Assembly (NCBI GenBank): GCA_905200315.1
Contig: CAJKKA010000009.1
Location: 1-29,143, forward strand
Direction of reading: 5' to 3'
Source: an uncultured Clostridium sp.
GTDB lineage: Bacteria; Bacillota_A; Clostridia; TANB77; CAG-508
DNA: 29,143 bases
This document shows positions 1 to 7,846 of the stretch, piece after piece. Position numbers and translations under genes: made by a program. The notes beneath the pieces were generated by a model that saw only the letters and a program-made list of their open reading frames with translations, had not been told where the DNA came from and ran no database searches. Position 1 is the first letter of the stretch, and each line of letters begins with the position of its first letter.

Positions 1-60
1 GACTTCCAACCGCTTGCCTACGGCAAAGGCTACGACCATTGCTGGGCTGTTGACAAACCC
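1..60. other. Candidate origin of transfer (oriT) or element-internal GC-rich segment
   Basis: The first 60 bases are clearly more GC-rich than the AT-rich DNA that follows from about 64. They contain a short inverted repeat, TTGCC (14-18) and GGCAA (22-26) around TAC, and a looser GGG/CCC pair (44-46 and 58-60). The segment lies about 90 bases upstream of a mobC-like gene and relaxase, where relaxase operons usually carry oriT. The nick site cannot be identified by eye. It could instead be the tail of an upstream gene, because a reading frame crosses it and stops at 67-69. Confidence 0.35.
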
Positions 61-148
61 CTATCTTAAAATTAGAAAAAATTAAAAGCAAAATGAAAAG
101 ACTTTTTATAAAAAATGAACTTAAATTAAAAAAAGGAAGTGGAAAAAT

Positions 149-469
149 ATGAGAAATAGGACAATAGGAATTAACGTTAGAGTAAGTGAAAATGAAAAGA
201 AAAAATTACAGAAAAATGCCCAAAAGGCTAACTTAAAATTATCATCTTATTTAAGAAAAGTTGGATTACAACAAAAAATTTATGAAATACCAGATGAAGA
301 ACTTCGTAAAATTTATGCAGGAATTGTTGAACTAAAAAATGAATTTCCTTATATGAGTAATGAAGAAATAAAAGATAAAATAGCAAAAATGCAAAGTGAT
401 TTTTTAGACATTTATAATTACAAAAAAGATGGTGATGACAATGGCAACAACGAAAATATGGGCAATTAA
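149..469 (+). CDS. MobC-like plasmid mobilization relaxosome protein
   Basis: This 106-residue protein is most likely the small DNA-binding accessory protein that loads a relaxase onto oriT. Residues 1-45 look like a ribbon-helix-helix domain: a basic strand (IGINVRVSENEKKKLQ) followed by two helices with the LSSYLRKVGL pattern typical of MobC proteins. The rest is charged and helical. A strong AGGAAGTGG ribosome binding site precedes the ATG. The gene overlaps the start of the relaxase gene by about 29 bases, so the two are probably translationally coupled. The family call rests on the N-terminal pattern plus the neighbour; the C-terminal half alone would not be diagnostic. Confidence 0.75.
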   Translation: MRNRTIGINVRVSENEKKKLQKNAQKANLKLSSYLRKVGLQQKIYEIPDEELRKIYAGIVELKNEFPYMSNEEIKDKIAKMQSDFLDIYNYKKDGDDNGNNENMGN

Positions 470-1811
470 AGATAGTCTTTCTCGTGTAGTAAATTATGCA
501 AAAAGTCCAGAAAAAACAATATTTTCAGATTTAAAACAAGTATTAAAATATGCAGAAAATGATGAGAAAACTATTGATAAAAACGAAAAAAGTATGTACG
601 TAACTGGAGTGAATTGTAATAGAGAAACAGCTTATGAAGAAATGACAGCAGTACAGAATAGATTTGATAAATGCACAGGAAATATTGCTTATCATGCATA
701 TCAAAGCTTCAAAACGGGAGAAGTTTCGCCAGAATTGGCACACAAAATTGGAGTAGAACTAGCAGAAAAAATGTGGAGTGAGCATCAAGTAATAGTTGCA
801 ACACATTTTAATACTGGCACATATCATAATCACTTTGTAGTAAATTCAGTTAATATGTTTACAGGTAAAAAATTTAATTGTAATAAAGGAGCATATTATC
901 ATTTCAGAGAGTTATCTGATGAATTATGCAGAGAATATGGACTAACAGTTATAGAAAAGCCAAAAGGGAAAACACCAAGAAATATATATTTTGCAGAAAA
1001 ACGAGGTGAGCCAACCAAATATAATCTAATGAGACAAGCTATGGATGAAGCAATGGGAAAGTGTGTAACTTATTCACAATTTAAAAAGATAATGTATAAA
1101 AAAGGCTATATTATAAATGATGATAATAATCGAAAGTATCCTACAATTCGTTCAATGAATGATAAAAAAGCAGTAAGAATGTATCAGTTAGGAGAAAAGT
1201 ATTTGCCGAAAAATATTGCAGAAAGAGTTTTTCAAAATCCATGTTATGTGCAAGATGAATATTATAAATTGATAAAACCAAAAAAGAATTATACAAAATA
1301 TAAAGTTTATAAATATAAAGGAAATTTAAAAGATATTAGTAAAATGAGTGGAATTGATGTACTTTTTATATTATTATTTCATCTATTAGGCTTAATATCA
1401 AAACGAGAAAATTACCCACCATTATCTCCAGAAATGAAGCAAGAAGTTAGAAAAATGCAACGATATTCTAATGAAATTAGACTTATTGTGACAGAAAAAT
1501 TAAAAACATTAGATGATGTAAAAAACTATATTTCACAAAATGAAGAAGATATAGAAAGTGTTACCAATTTAAGACAAAAATATAGAAATAAACTAAAAAA
1601 TTGCACAGATGATAATCTAATAAAAGAATATAAAACAAAGCGAGATGAATGTACTACTATGCTAAATAAGTATAGAAAAAATCTAAAAATAGCAAATTAT
1701 ATTTTAGAAGATACACCAAAAGTTAAAGAAGTTATAAAAATTGAAACACAAATGAAAAGAGCTCAAGGAGATATTACTAAAACAAAGAAAAAGGATAGAT
1801 GTGCAAGATAA
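441..1811 (+). CDS. Relaxase/mobilization nuclease (MobA/VirD2-type, MOBP-like)
   Basis: This 456-residue protein is predicted to nick one strand at oriT, stay bound to the 5' end and pilot it into a recipient. The ATG at 441 is preferred over one at 429 because family members begin with ATTKIWAIKDSL. Motif I carries Tyr19 (RVVNYAKSPEKT), the likely catalytic tyrosine. Motif III is the histidine triad His122, His129 and His131 (ATHFNTGTYHNHFVVNSV). The C-terminal 130 residues are charged and probably coiled-coil. No coupling protein or type IV secretion gene is present, so transfer would depend on a helper element. The gene appears intact and ends just before a hairpin at 1819-1848. Confidence 0.9.
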   Translation: MATTKIWAIKDSLSRVVNYAKSPEKTIFSDLKQVLKYAENDEKTIDKNEKSMYVTGVNCNRETAYEEMTAVQNRFDKCTGNIAYHAYQSFKTGEVSPELAHKIGVELAEKMWSEHQVIVATHFNTGTYHNHFVVNSVNMFTGKKFNCNKGAYYHFRELSDELCREYGLTVIEKPKGKTPRNIYFAEKRGEPTKYNLMRQAMDEAMGKCVTYSQFKKIMYKKGYIINDDNNRKYPTIRSMNDKKAVRMYQLGEKYLPKNIAERVFQNPCYVQDEYYKLIKPKKNYTKYKVYKYKGNLKDISKMSGIDVLFILLFHLLGLISKRENYPPLSPEMKQEVRKMQRYSNEIRLIVTEKLKTLDDVKNYISQNEEDIESVTNLRQKYRNKLKNCTDDNLIKEYKTKRDECTTMLNKYRKNLKIANYILEDTPKVKEVIKIETQMKRAQGDITKTKKKDRCAR

Positions 1812-1818
1812 TAATATT

Positions 1819-1848
1819 AAAGGTTGTTATATAAAGGTAACAGCCTTT
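1819..1848 (+). terminator. Hairpin after the relaxase gene, probable terminator
   Basis: Arms AAAGGTTGTTA (1819-1829) and TAACAGCCTTT (1838-1848) pair over 11 bases with one G-U and an 8-base loop. The tract after it is AATTATTT, a poor U-run, so termination may be incomplete. It separates the mobilization genes from the cargo genes. Confidence 0.6.
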
Positions 1849-1951
1849 AATTATTTAAAATTAAATATATACAAATATTAATAAAAAGCTATGAAAATGT
1901 TGTAAATTATGATATAAATATATAAAAAGATTTAAAAGATAGGAAGTAATT

Positions 1952-2995
1952 ATGGAATATATAGATATATTTGATTATAATAATAATCCAACAGGAGAAA
2001 TAAAAGAAAAAACACAAGCACATGAAGACGGAAATTTTCATAGAACAGCACACGTCTGGATTATGAATGATAAAAAGGAACTTCTATTACAAAAAAGAAG
2101 TGCAACAAAAAAATCTCATCCTAATTTTTGGGACATTTCTGGAGCAGGGCACATTAGAGCTGGAGAAACAGTAATTGAAGGAGCTATTAGAGAATTAAAG
2201 GAAGAATTGGGAGTTGAAGTAAAAGAAGAAGATTTACAATATATTGCAACAATTAAAAGCACGAAAAATCCTAAAAATATGGAATTTCAATATGTATATT
2301 TATTAAATTGTAATAAAGAGATTGAAGAATATATTTTTGAAGATAATGAAGTATCAGAAGTTAAATATGTATTTTACAAAGATTTAGAAAAAATGGTCGA
2401 AGAAAAAGCAGAAGGATTATTAATACATGAAGAAGAATATAAATATCTTTTTAAATACATTAGAAAACAAAATATAGAGATAAGAAAATGCACCATTAAT
2501 GATGTTGATGAAATATACAATATACAAAACATTATAATAGAGAATTTTGAACAAGAAGAAAAGGGGTATTTTTTGCCGTTTAAAAAAGAAACATACTTAA
2601 GAATATTGAATGATCCAATAAATGATGGAGAGATATATGGTACTTTTATAGATAATAAAATGATAGCATGGATATTTTTATCAGTTTCAAATAGAATGAA
2701 AGAATTAAAACAAATGATTCCTAATTTAAATGGAAGTTGTGCAGATATAGATGGTGTTGTAGTATTACCAAAGTATAGAGGTTATGGATTACAGAAAACA
2801 TTAGTAAAATATCTTGAAGAAAGAGTTAGAGAAAAAGGAATAAGCAATATTATTGCAGAAGTAACTTTTGGAAATGTTTATAGTTTAAGAAATTTAAAAG
2901 ATTTAGGATATGAAGAACAAACTTGGTATCAGAAAGACAAAAATATAAAAAGATATATTTTATTAAAGAAATTAGGTGAAACAGAAAATGGATAA
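1952..2995 (+). CDS. NUDIX hydrolase-GNAT acetyltransferase fusion protein
   Basis: This 347-residue protein joins two enzyme domains. Residues 1-170 are a NUDIX domain of the isopentenyl-diphosphate-isomerase-like branch. It starts MEYIDIFDYNNNPTGEI and holds a complete NUDIX box (GHIRAGE, then RELKEELGV) at about 68-90. Residues 175-345 are a GNAT N-acetyltransferase, with the acetyl-CoA motif VVLPKYRGYGLQKTL at about 271-285 and a typical C-terminal segment (NVYSLRNLKDLGYEE). The first domain should hydrolyse a nucleoside-diphosphate-linked compound and the second acetylate an amine; neither substrate can be told from sequence. AGGAAG lies upstream of the ATG. It is the first gene of a six-gene cargo run and overlaps the next gene by 8 bases. 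Confidence 0.85.
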   Translation: MEYIDIFDYNNNPTGEIKEKTQAHEDGNFHRTAHVWIMNDKKELLLQKRSATKKSHPNFWDISGAGHIRAGETVIEGAIRELKEELGVEVKEEDLQYIATIKSTKNPKNMEFQYVYLLNCNKEIEEYIFEDNEVSEVKYVFYKDLEKMVEEKAEGLLIHEEEYKYLFKYIRKQNIEIRKCTINDVDEIYNIQNIIIENFEQEEKGYFLPFKKETYLRILNDPINDGEIYGTFIDNKMIAWIFLSVSNRMKELKQMIPNLNGSCADIDGVVVLPKYRGYGLQKTLVKYLEERVREKGISNIIAEVTFGNVYSLRNLKDLGYEEQTWYQKDKNIKRYILLKKLGETENG

Positions 2996-3599
2996 TAGTA
3001 TAAAGCCAATGACTTTTGATTTAAAAGATTTAGAAGGAAAAGCTAAAAATGGAGATAAACTTGCATGCTATATTTTAGGAAGAAGTTATGATAGTGAGGA
3101 AAATGGAGCAAAGCAAAGTTATGAAAAAGCAATGTACTGGTATGAAAAAGGAAAAGAATTAGGAGATCCTTGTTGTACATATGGAGTTGGTGCTTGTTAT
3201 TATTTTGGAGATGGAGTAGAACAAGATAAAGAAAAAGCAAAGCAAATACATATAAATGCTTATAAACCATTGTTAGAACTTATCGAGAAAGAAAAAGAAA
3301 ATCCAAGGAAACAATCATTTTCAAAATTTTGCCTAGGAGCTTATTACTATTTTGGATTTGGCGATATTGAAAGAGATGAAAAGAAAGCATTTGAATTAAT
3401 ACATGCTTGTGCAATACAAGGGCATTTACCTGCAATATATGATTTAGGTGCAAATTTTTATTACAATGGAGTTGGAACAGAAAAGAATTTAAGATTATCA
3501 GAATACTATTTAAAAATGGCAGTTGATGCAGGATTACAAAGAGCGAAAGTTAAGTTTGAGCAATACAAAGATACATATGAGAGTGAAATTGAAAAATAG
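2988..3599 (+). CDS. Sel1-like (TPR-type) repeat protein
   Basis: This 203-residue protein consists of Sel1-like repeats, alpha-helical pairs that act as protein-interaction scaffolds. Repeat cores are visible at ACYILGRSYDSEENG, YGVGACYYFGDGVEQD, CLGAYYYFGFGDIERD and YDLGANFYYNGVGTEKN, each followed by an A-x-x-(Y/L)-x-x-x-A helix. There is no signal peptide or membrane segment, so it should be cytosolic. I chose ATG 2988 over an in-frame GTG at 2976 because AGGTG (2974-2978) sits about 9 bases before the ATG. The start overlaps the previous stop, suggesting coupled translation. Sel1 proteins are often adaptors in stress or defence loci, but no specific role can be read here. Confidence 0.85.
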   Translation: MDNSIKPMTFDLKDLEGKAKNGDKLACYILGRSYDSEENGAKQSYEKAMYWYEKGKELGDPCCTYGVGACYYFGDGVEQDKEKAKQIHINAYKPLLELIEKEKENPRKQSFSKFCLGAYYYFGFGDIERDEKKAFELIHACAIQGHLPAIYDLGANFYYNGVGTEKNLRLSEYYLKMAVDAGLQRAKVKFEQYKDTYESEIEK

Positions 3600-3620
3600 C
3601 ATAAAACAAGGAGGTAGAAT

Positions 3621-4025
3621 ATGAGTATGAAAGTTTTAAGTTTAACAGAACCTTATGCAACTTTAATAAAAGATGGTAAGAAAAAGGTTGAAACTAGGAG
3701 TTGGAAAACATCATACAGAGGAGAATTATATATTCATGCTAGTTCAACTAAAATACATAAAGAAACAAAAGAGAACATAGAACTAATGAATTTACTAAAA
3801 GATAATGATATGAACTATGGAAATATAATTTGCAAATGCAATTTAATTGATTGCGTAAGAATGACTACAGATTATGTAGAGAATATGAGAAAGAATAATT
3901 ACCAAGAATATATTTGTGGAGAATATTCAGAAGGAAGATATGCTTGGATATTAGAAAATATTGAAATATTAGATAAACCAATTAGTGCTAAAGGTCATCT
4001 AAGTATTTGGAATTATAGTGAATAA
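3621..4025 (+). CDS. ASCH domain protein
   Basis: This 134-residue protein is almost entirely an ASCH domain, a PUA-like beta-barrel predicted to bind RNA or modified nucleosides. It shows the family opening VLSLTEPYATLIKDGKKKVETRSW and the strand YRGELYIHAS. The closing segment, GRYAWILENIEIL then KPISAKGHLSIW, is typical of YqfB/ASC-1-like members. Some bacterial ASCH proteins hydrolyse N4-acetylcytidine; whether this one does is unknown. AGGAGG at 3609-3614 lies 6 bases before the ATG. It is 21 bases after the Sel1 gene and 15 before the nuclease gene, so it belongs to the same transcription unit. Confidence 0.85.
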   Translation: MSMKVLSLTEPYATLIKDGKKKVETRSWKTSYRGELYIHASSTKIHKETKENIELMNLLKDNDMNYGNIICKCNLIDCVRMTTDYVENMRKNNYQEYICGEYSEGRYAWILENIEILDKPISAKGHLSIWNYSE

Positions 4026-4040
4026 AAAGGAGGAGTGAAT

Positions 4041-5066
4041 ATGAGTGATATAGTAAAACAAGATGAAGTATTTGGAAATTATTACAATAGAATAAATTCA
4101 TTAATTTTAAAGACAAAACAAAATGTTGTTAAAAATATAAATTATGAGATGGTAGAATTATATTATGCTATAGGTTCTACGATTAATGAATTAATTGAAG
4201 AATATCATTTAGAGGCTTCTCAAAATAAAATATTAAAATCTTTTTCAGAAAAATTGACACGAGAATTTGGAGAAGGTTATAGTGTACCTAATTTAAAATT
4301 AATGAAGAAATTTTATTTAACTTATAAAGATGGTTACACACTGTGTAACCAATTAAGTTGGAGCCATAATCGTTTAATAATGAATATAGACAATGAAGTT
4401 AAAAGAAATTTTTATTTGGAAGAAACGATAAAATCAAATTGGAGTGTTAGACAATTAGAAAGACAAATAAACAGTTTTTATTATGAAAGGCTTTTATCAA
4501 CAAGTGAAGAACATAAAGAAGAAGTAAAAGATGAAATAAATATTTTAGAGAAGAAGGAGAAAGTGCAAGATTTTATTAAAGATCCTTATGTTTTAGAATT
4601 TTTAGACATTAAAGATAGAAGATTTTTAGAAAAAGACCTAGAATCTAATTTACTTGAACATATTTCAGAGTTTTTATTAGAATTAGGTAGAGGATTTTCG
4701 TTTGTGGCAAGACAGAAAAGAATAGATGTAGATGGAGATAATTTTTATATTGATTTAGTATTTTACAATTATGTACTAAAGTGTTTCGTTTTAATTGATT
4801 TGAAATTAGACAAGCTAACCCATCAAGATATTGGACAAATGGATTTTTATGTTAGATACTATGATAATGAAATAAAGTCAGAAGATGATAATCCGACAAT
4901 AGGAATAATACTATGCTCAGATAAAAAAGATACAATAGTAAAATATTCTGTTCTTAATGATAATAAGAATTTATTTGCATCAAAATATCAATTATATTTA
5001 CCAACAGAAGAAGAATTAGCGAGAGAAATTGAAAAACAAAAGGAAGAATTTGAAGATAAAGAATAG
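4041..5066 (+). CDS. PDDEXK nuclease, DUF1016/YhcG family
   Basis: This 341-residue protein has the two-part DUF1016 build. The N-terminal helical domain (about 15-150) includes SFSEKLTREFGEGYSVPNLK, the family hallmark LSWSHN at 105-110 and NWSVRQLERQI at 133-143. The C-terminal PDDEXK nuclease domain (about 175-325) shows ELGRGFSFVARQ, Asp238 in FYIDLVFY, then Asp253-x-Lys255 in LIDLKLDK and a downstream Gln (DIGQMDFY). ATG 4041 is chosen over the GTG at 4035 because AAGGAGG (4027-4033) is 7 bases upstream. Family members occur in mobile elements and restriction or defence loci, probably cutting DNA. A 21-nt palindrome lies inside the gene (codons 97-104) and a relative of it follows the stop. 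Confidence 0.9.
   Translation: MSDIVKQDEVFGNYYNRINSLILKTKQNVVKNINYEMVELYYAIGSTINELIEEYHLEASQNKILKSFSEKLTREFGEGYSVPNLKLMKKFYLTYKDGYTLCNQLSWSHNRLIMNIDNEVKRNFYLEETIKSNWSVRQLERQINSFYYERLLSTSEEHKEEVKDEINILEKKEKVQDFIKDPYVLEFLDIKDRRFLEKDLESNLLEHISEFLLELGRGFSFVARQKRIDVDGDNFYIDLVFYNYVLKCFVLIDLKLDKLTHQDIGQMDFYVRYYDNEIKSEDDNPTIGIILCSDKKDTIVKYSVLNDNKNLFASKYQLYLPTEEELAREIEKQKEEFEDKE
4331..4351. repeat. 21-nt palindrome inside the DUF1016 nuclease gene
   Basis: Left arm TGGTTACACA (4331-4340), centre C (4341) and right arm TGTGTAACCA (4342-4351) give ten perfect base pairs around a single central base. It codes for the stretch just before the LSWSHN motif. A diverged copy lies at 5069-5089. Confidence 0.9.
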
Positions 5067-5068
5067 AG

Positions 5069-5089
5069 TGGTTCCACAGTGTGGAATTA
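5069..5089. repeat. Second copy of the 21-nt palindrome, two bases after the nuclease stop codon
   Basis: Left arm TGGTTCCACA (5069-5078), centre G (5079) and right arm TGTGGAATTA (5080-5089). Relative to 4331-4351 the left arm differs at one base (A to C). The right arm carries the matching T to G, so the pair becomes C-G. Two other pairs become G-T. It has no U-tract and does not look like an ordinary terminator. Confidence 0.85.
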
Positions 5090-5121
5090 GAAAATAGAAA
5101 TAATATGGAGTATATATTAAT

Positions 5122-6735
5122 ATGGTAATAGATAAAATAAAAGTGAAGAATTATAAAATATTTCAAGAAAAAACCATACATTTAAATGATAATGTAAATA
5201 TTTTTGTGGGTGAAAATGATGCAGGAAAAAGTACTATTCTTGAGATTGTAAATTTAATAACAACAGGAAAAATTAATGGCTATTTTATAGATAGACAAAT
5301 TACAGCTAATTTTTTTAATTATGAAGTAAGAAAGAATTATATAGAAAACATAAAAAGTGGAAAATATGCTGAATTGCCAGAAATAATGATAGAAGCTTAT
5401 TGTAAAAATAAAGAAGATTCTGAATTTAGAGGAACAAATAATACATTGGGAGAAGACTGTCCAGGAATAGCATTTTATTATACATTTAATCAAGATAATG
5501 CAGATATTTATAAGAGAAAATTAAAAGAAGGTGAGATACTTGATATACCACTGGAATTTTACAAAATTGAATTTATTGGCTTTCATGGAAATAGTATTAC
5601 TAGCAAGTATTTACCATTTAAAGTTGCAACAATTGATGCTTCAAAAAGAGACTATAATAATTTGTTAAATAGATTTGTTTCAGAAAATATGGAGCAATTT
5701 TTATCAGATGAAGATAAAGTTATGTTAAGGTCTGAATATAGAAAAAGCATAATGAGTTTTAATAATATACCAAATATACAAGCATTAAATTCAAAATTGA
5801 AAGAAAATGTAAAATTGAATGAAAAAAGTATAAGTATTAATTTAAAAGATGAGAATGTTGATAATTGGAAAGAAGATATTGAGATAGCAGTTAATAATAT
5901 ACCGTTTGATAATATAGGATTTGGAAGTAGAAATTCAATGAAGATAGAATTAGCATTGCAAAATAATAAAGAGACAGTTAGTACACTTATTATTGAAGAA
6001 CCTGAAAACAATTTATCTTATACTAATATGGCTAAACTAATTTTTAAAATTGAAGAAAACAAAGATAAGCAAATTTTTATTGCAACACATAGTAGTTATA
6101 TAGCAAATAAATTAGATTTACAAAATATACACATAGTATATAATGGAAATGTGAATAGTTTACAGAATTTAGATGATGATACAAGAGAATACTTTAAAAA
6201 ATTACCAGGTTTTGATACCTTAAGAGTTATTTTAGCGAACAAAGTAATTTTAGTTGAAGGACCAGCAGATGACTTGATTATACAAAGGGCATATAAAGAT
6301 AAGTACCACAAATTACCGATTAATGATGGAATAGATATTATTGCAGTAAATGCATTAGCATTTAAGAGATACTGCGATATTGCTATATTAGTAAATAAAG
6401 AAATAACTTTAGTTACAGATAATGATGGTAATATAAATGAAAATATTACACAAAAATATGATAAATATATAGGAAAAAGAAATATAAGAATTTGTTATGA
6501 AAAAGATGAAACTTTAAATACATTAGAGCCAAGTATTTTAGCAGCCAATACTATAAATGGCGAGATTTTGGATGATTTCATTGATGGAATATCAAAAAAT
6601 GGATCAATGAAAGGAAAAACAAGAGAAGAAATAAAGAACTTTATGGAAAATAATAAAACAGAATGGAGTATGAGGATTTTTGATTATGAAAAAAATATAA
6701 GATATCCTCAATATATATTAGATGCAATCGAATAA
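5122..6735 (+). CDS. OLD-family ATP-dependent endonuclease (AAA ATPase + TOPRIM), GajA-like
   Basis: This 537-residue protein resembles class 2 OLD nucleases such as GajA of the Gabija anti-phage system. The ABC-type ATPase half has Walker A GENDAGKST (30-38), a signature-like GFGSRNS (about 266-272), Walker B LIIEEPENN (289-297) and the switch histidine in IATHSS (320-325). The TOPRIM half (about 370-475) has the glutamate motif VILVEGPADD (375-384), the DxD of VTDNDG (431-436) and a later acidic TLEPS. GajA-type proteins nick DNA when nucleotide levels fall; that activity is inferred, not shown. The next gene, a UvrD-like helicase, overlaps by 14 bases, the class 2 OLD arrangement. The 55-base upstream gap contains the palindrome at 5069-5089. 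Confidence 0.88.
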   Translation: MVIDKIKVKNYKIFQEKTIHLNDNVNIFVGENDAGKSTILEIVNLITTGKINGYFIDRQITANFFNYEVRKNYIENIKSGKYAELPEIMIEAYCKNKEDSEFRGTNNTLGEDCPGIAFYYTFNQDNADIYKRKLKEGEILDIPLEFYKIEFIGFHGNSITSKYLPFKVATIDASKRDYNNLLNRFVSENMEQFLSDEDKVMLRSEYRKSIMSFNNIPNIQALNSKLKENVKLNEKSISINLKDENVDNWKEDIEIAVNNIPFDNIGFGSRNSMKIELALQNNKETVSTLIIEEPENNLSYTNMAKLIFKIEENKDKQIFIATHSSYIANKLDLQNIHIVYNGNVNSLQNLDDDTREYFKKLPGFDTLRVILANKVILVEGPADDLIIQRAYKDKYHKLPINDGIDIIAVNALAFKRYCDIAILVNKEITLVTDNDGNINENITQKYDKYIGKRNIRICYEKDETLNTLEPSILAANTINGEILDDFIDGISKNGSMKGKTREEIKNFMENNKTEWSMRIFDYEKNIRYPQYILDAIE

Positions 6736-7846
6736 TGCTGTTATTATGGCTGCTGCAGGAGCTGGAAAAACGCATGACATTTGCAAAGAAGTAATAGAAA
6801 ATGCAAAAACAACGAACAAAAAGATTTTAATTACAACTTATACTAATAAAGGTATTGATTCAATTAAAAAGGAATACAAAAAACAAAATAATGGTGTAAT
6901 AGATAAGAATGTTATTATTTTGTCATGGTTTCAATTTTTATTGAGAGAGTTAGTAAAACCATATCAAAGTTCAATATTAAAAGGAATTAATATAATAAAC
7001 TCAATAGATTTCAATCATCAATATGGATATATTAATTTTAGTTCTAGAGGAACACCTAAACACTATATACTTTCTAATAATAATATATTGTCTAATACTG
7101 TTAGTGAATTTGCAATAGATAGTAATGTAAATTCAAATAGTAAAGTAATACAAAGATTAGAAGATATTTATTCCCATATTTATATTGATGAAATACAAGA
7201 TTTGGCTGGCGAAGATATAGAGATATTAAACTTACTTTTTAATTCTAAAATAAGTGTACAATGTGTTGGTGATGTTAAGCAATCAACATATACTACATAT
7301 AATGCTAAAAAGAATAAAAAAGTAACAGGAATATATTTTATAGATTATTTTAAACAATTAGAAATAAATGGCATAATAACATTAAGATTCAATAATAAAA
7401 CTAGAAGATTTGGAAAGGAAATATGTGAGTTTTCAAATAGTATATTTGATGACAACAATAAAATAGAATCAGATACAATATATAACAAAGAAAATCAAGG
7501 AGTATATCTTTTAGATAAAAAAGATTTTGAACAGTACTTTAAAATGTATAAACCTCAAGTTTTAAAATTTGATGCAAGAACAAAAACAGATTATGATTCA
7601 TTAAATTTTGGACAATGCAAAGGAATGACATTTGATAGAGTAGCAATATTTCCAAATAAAAAATATAAGGAATTTTTGCAGAAGGGAACAGGTTTAGACT
7701 CTCCTTGTAAATACTATGTTTCCGCTACTAGAGCAAAATATAGCATAGTATTTGTAGTAGAAAAATTATTTGAAAATGATAGGTTTAAATATATGAATAT
7801 AAAACTAGAAGATAGTAGTATAAAAGTATCAAAATATATGGTATAA
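6722..7846 (+). CDS. Compact UvrD/PcrA-like superfamily 1 helicase, GajB-like
   Basis: This 374-residue protein carries the SF1A helicase series. Walker A is AAAGAGKT (10-17), motif Ia TTYTNKG (38-44), motif II IDEIQD (155-160) and motif III VGDVKQSTY (182-190). A motif IV-like RFNNKTRR (222-229), motif V GQCKGMTFD (297-305) and motif VI VSATRAK (333-339) follow. It is shorter than GajB of Bacillus cereus as I recall it (about 490 residues). It starts nine residues before Walker A, leaving no room for a normal Q motif. There is no clear ribosome binding site; the start lies inside the preceding gene, so translation is probably coupled. It likely senses or unwinds DNA for the OLD partner. The 2B-type insertions of UvrD are largely missing. 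Confidence 0.85.
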   Translation: MQSNNAVIMAAAGAGKTHDICKEVIENAKTTNKKILITTYTNKGIDSIKKEYKKQNNGVIDKNVIILSWFQFLLRELVKPYQSSILKGINIINSIDFNHQYGYINFSSRGTPKHYILSNNNILSNTVSEFAIDSNVNSNSKVIQRLEDIYSHIYIDEIQDLAGEDIEILNLLFNSKISVQCVGDVKQSTYTTYNAKKNKKVTGIYFIDYFKQLEINGIITLRFNNKTRRFGKEICEFSNSIFDDNNKIESDTIYNKENQGVYLLDKKDFEQYFKMYKPQVLKFDARTKTDYDSLNFGQCKGMTFDRVAIFPNKKYKEFLQKGTGLDSPCKYYVSATRAKYSIVFVVEKLFENDRFKYMNIKLEDSSIKVSKYMV

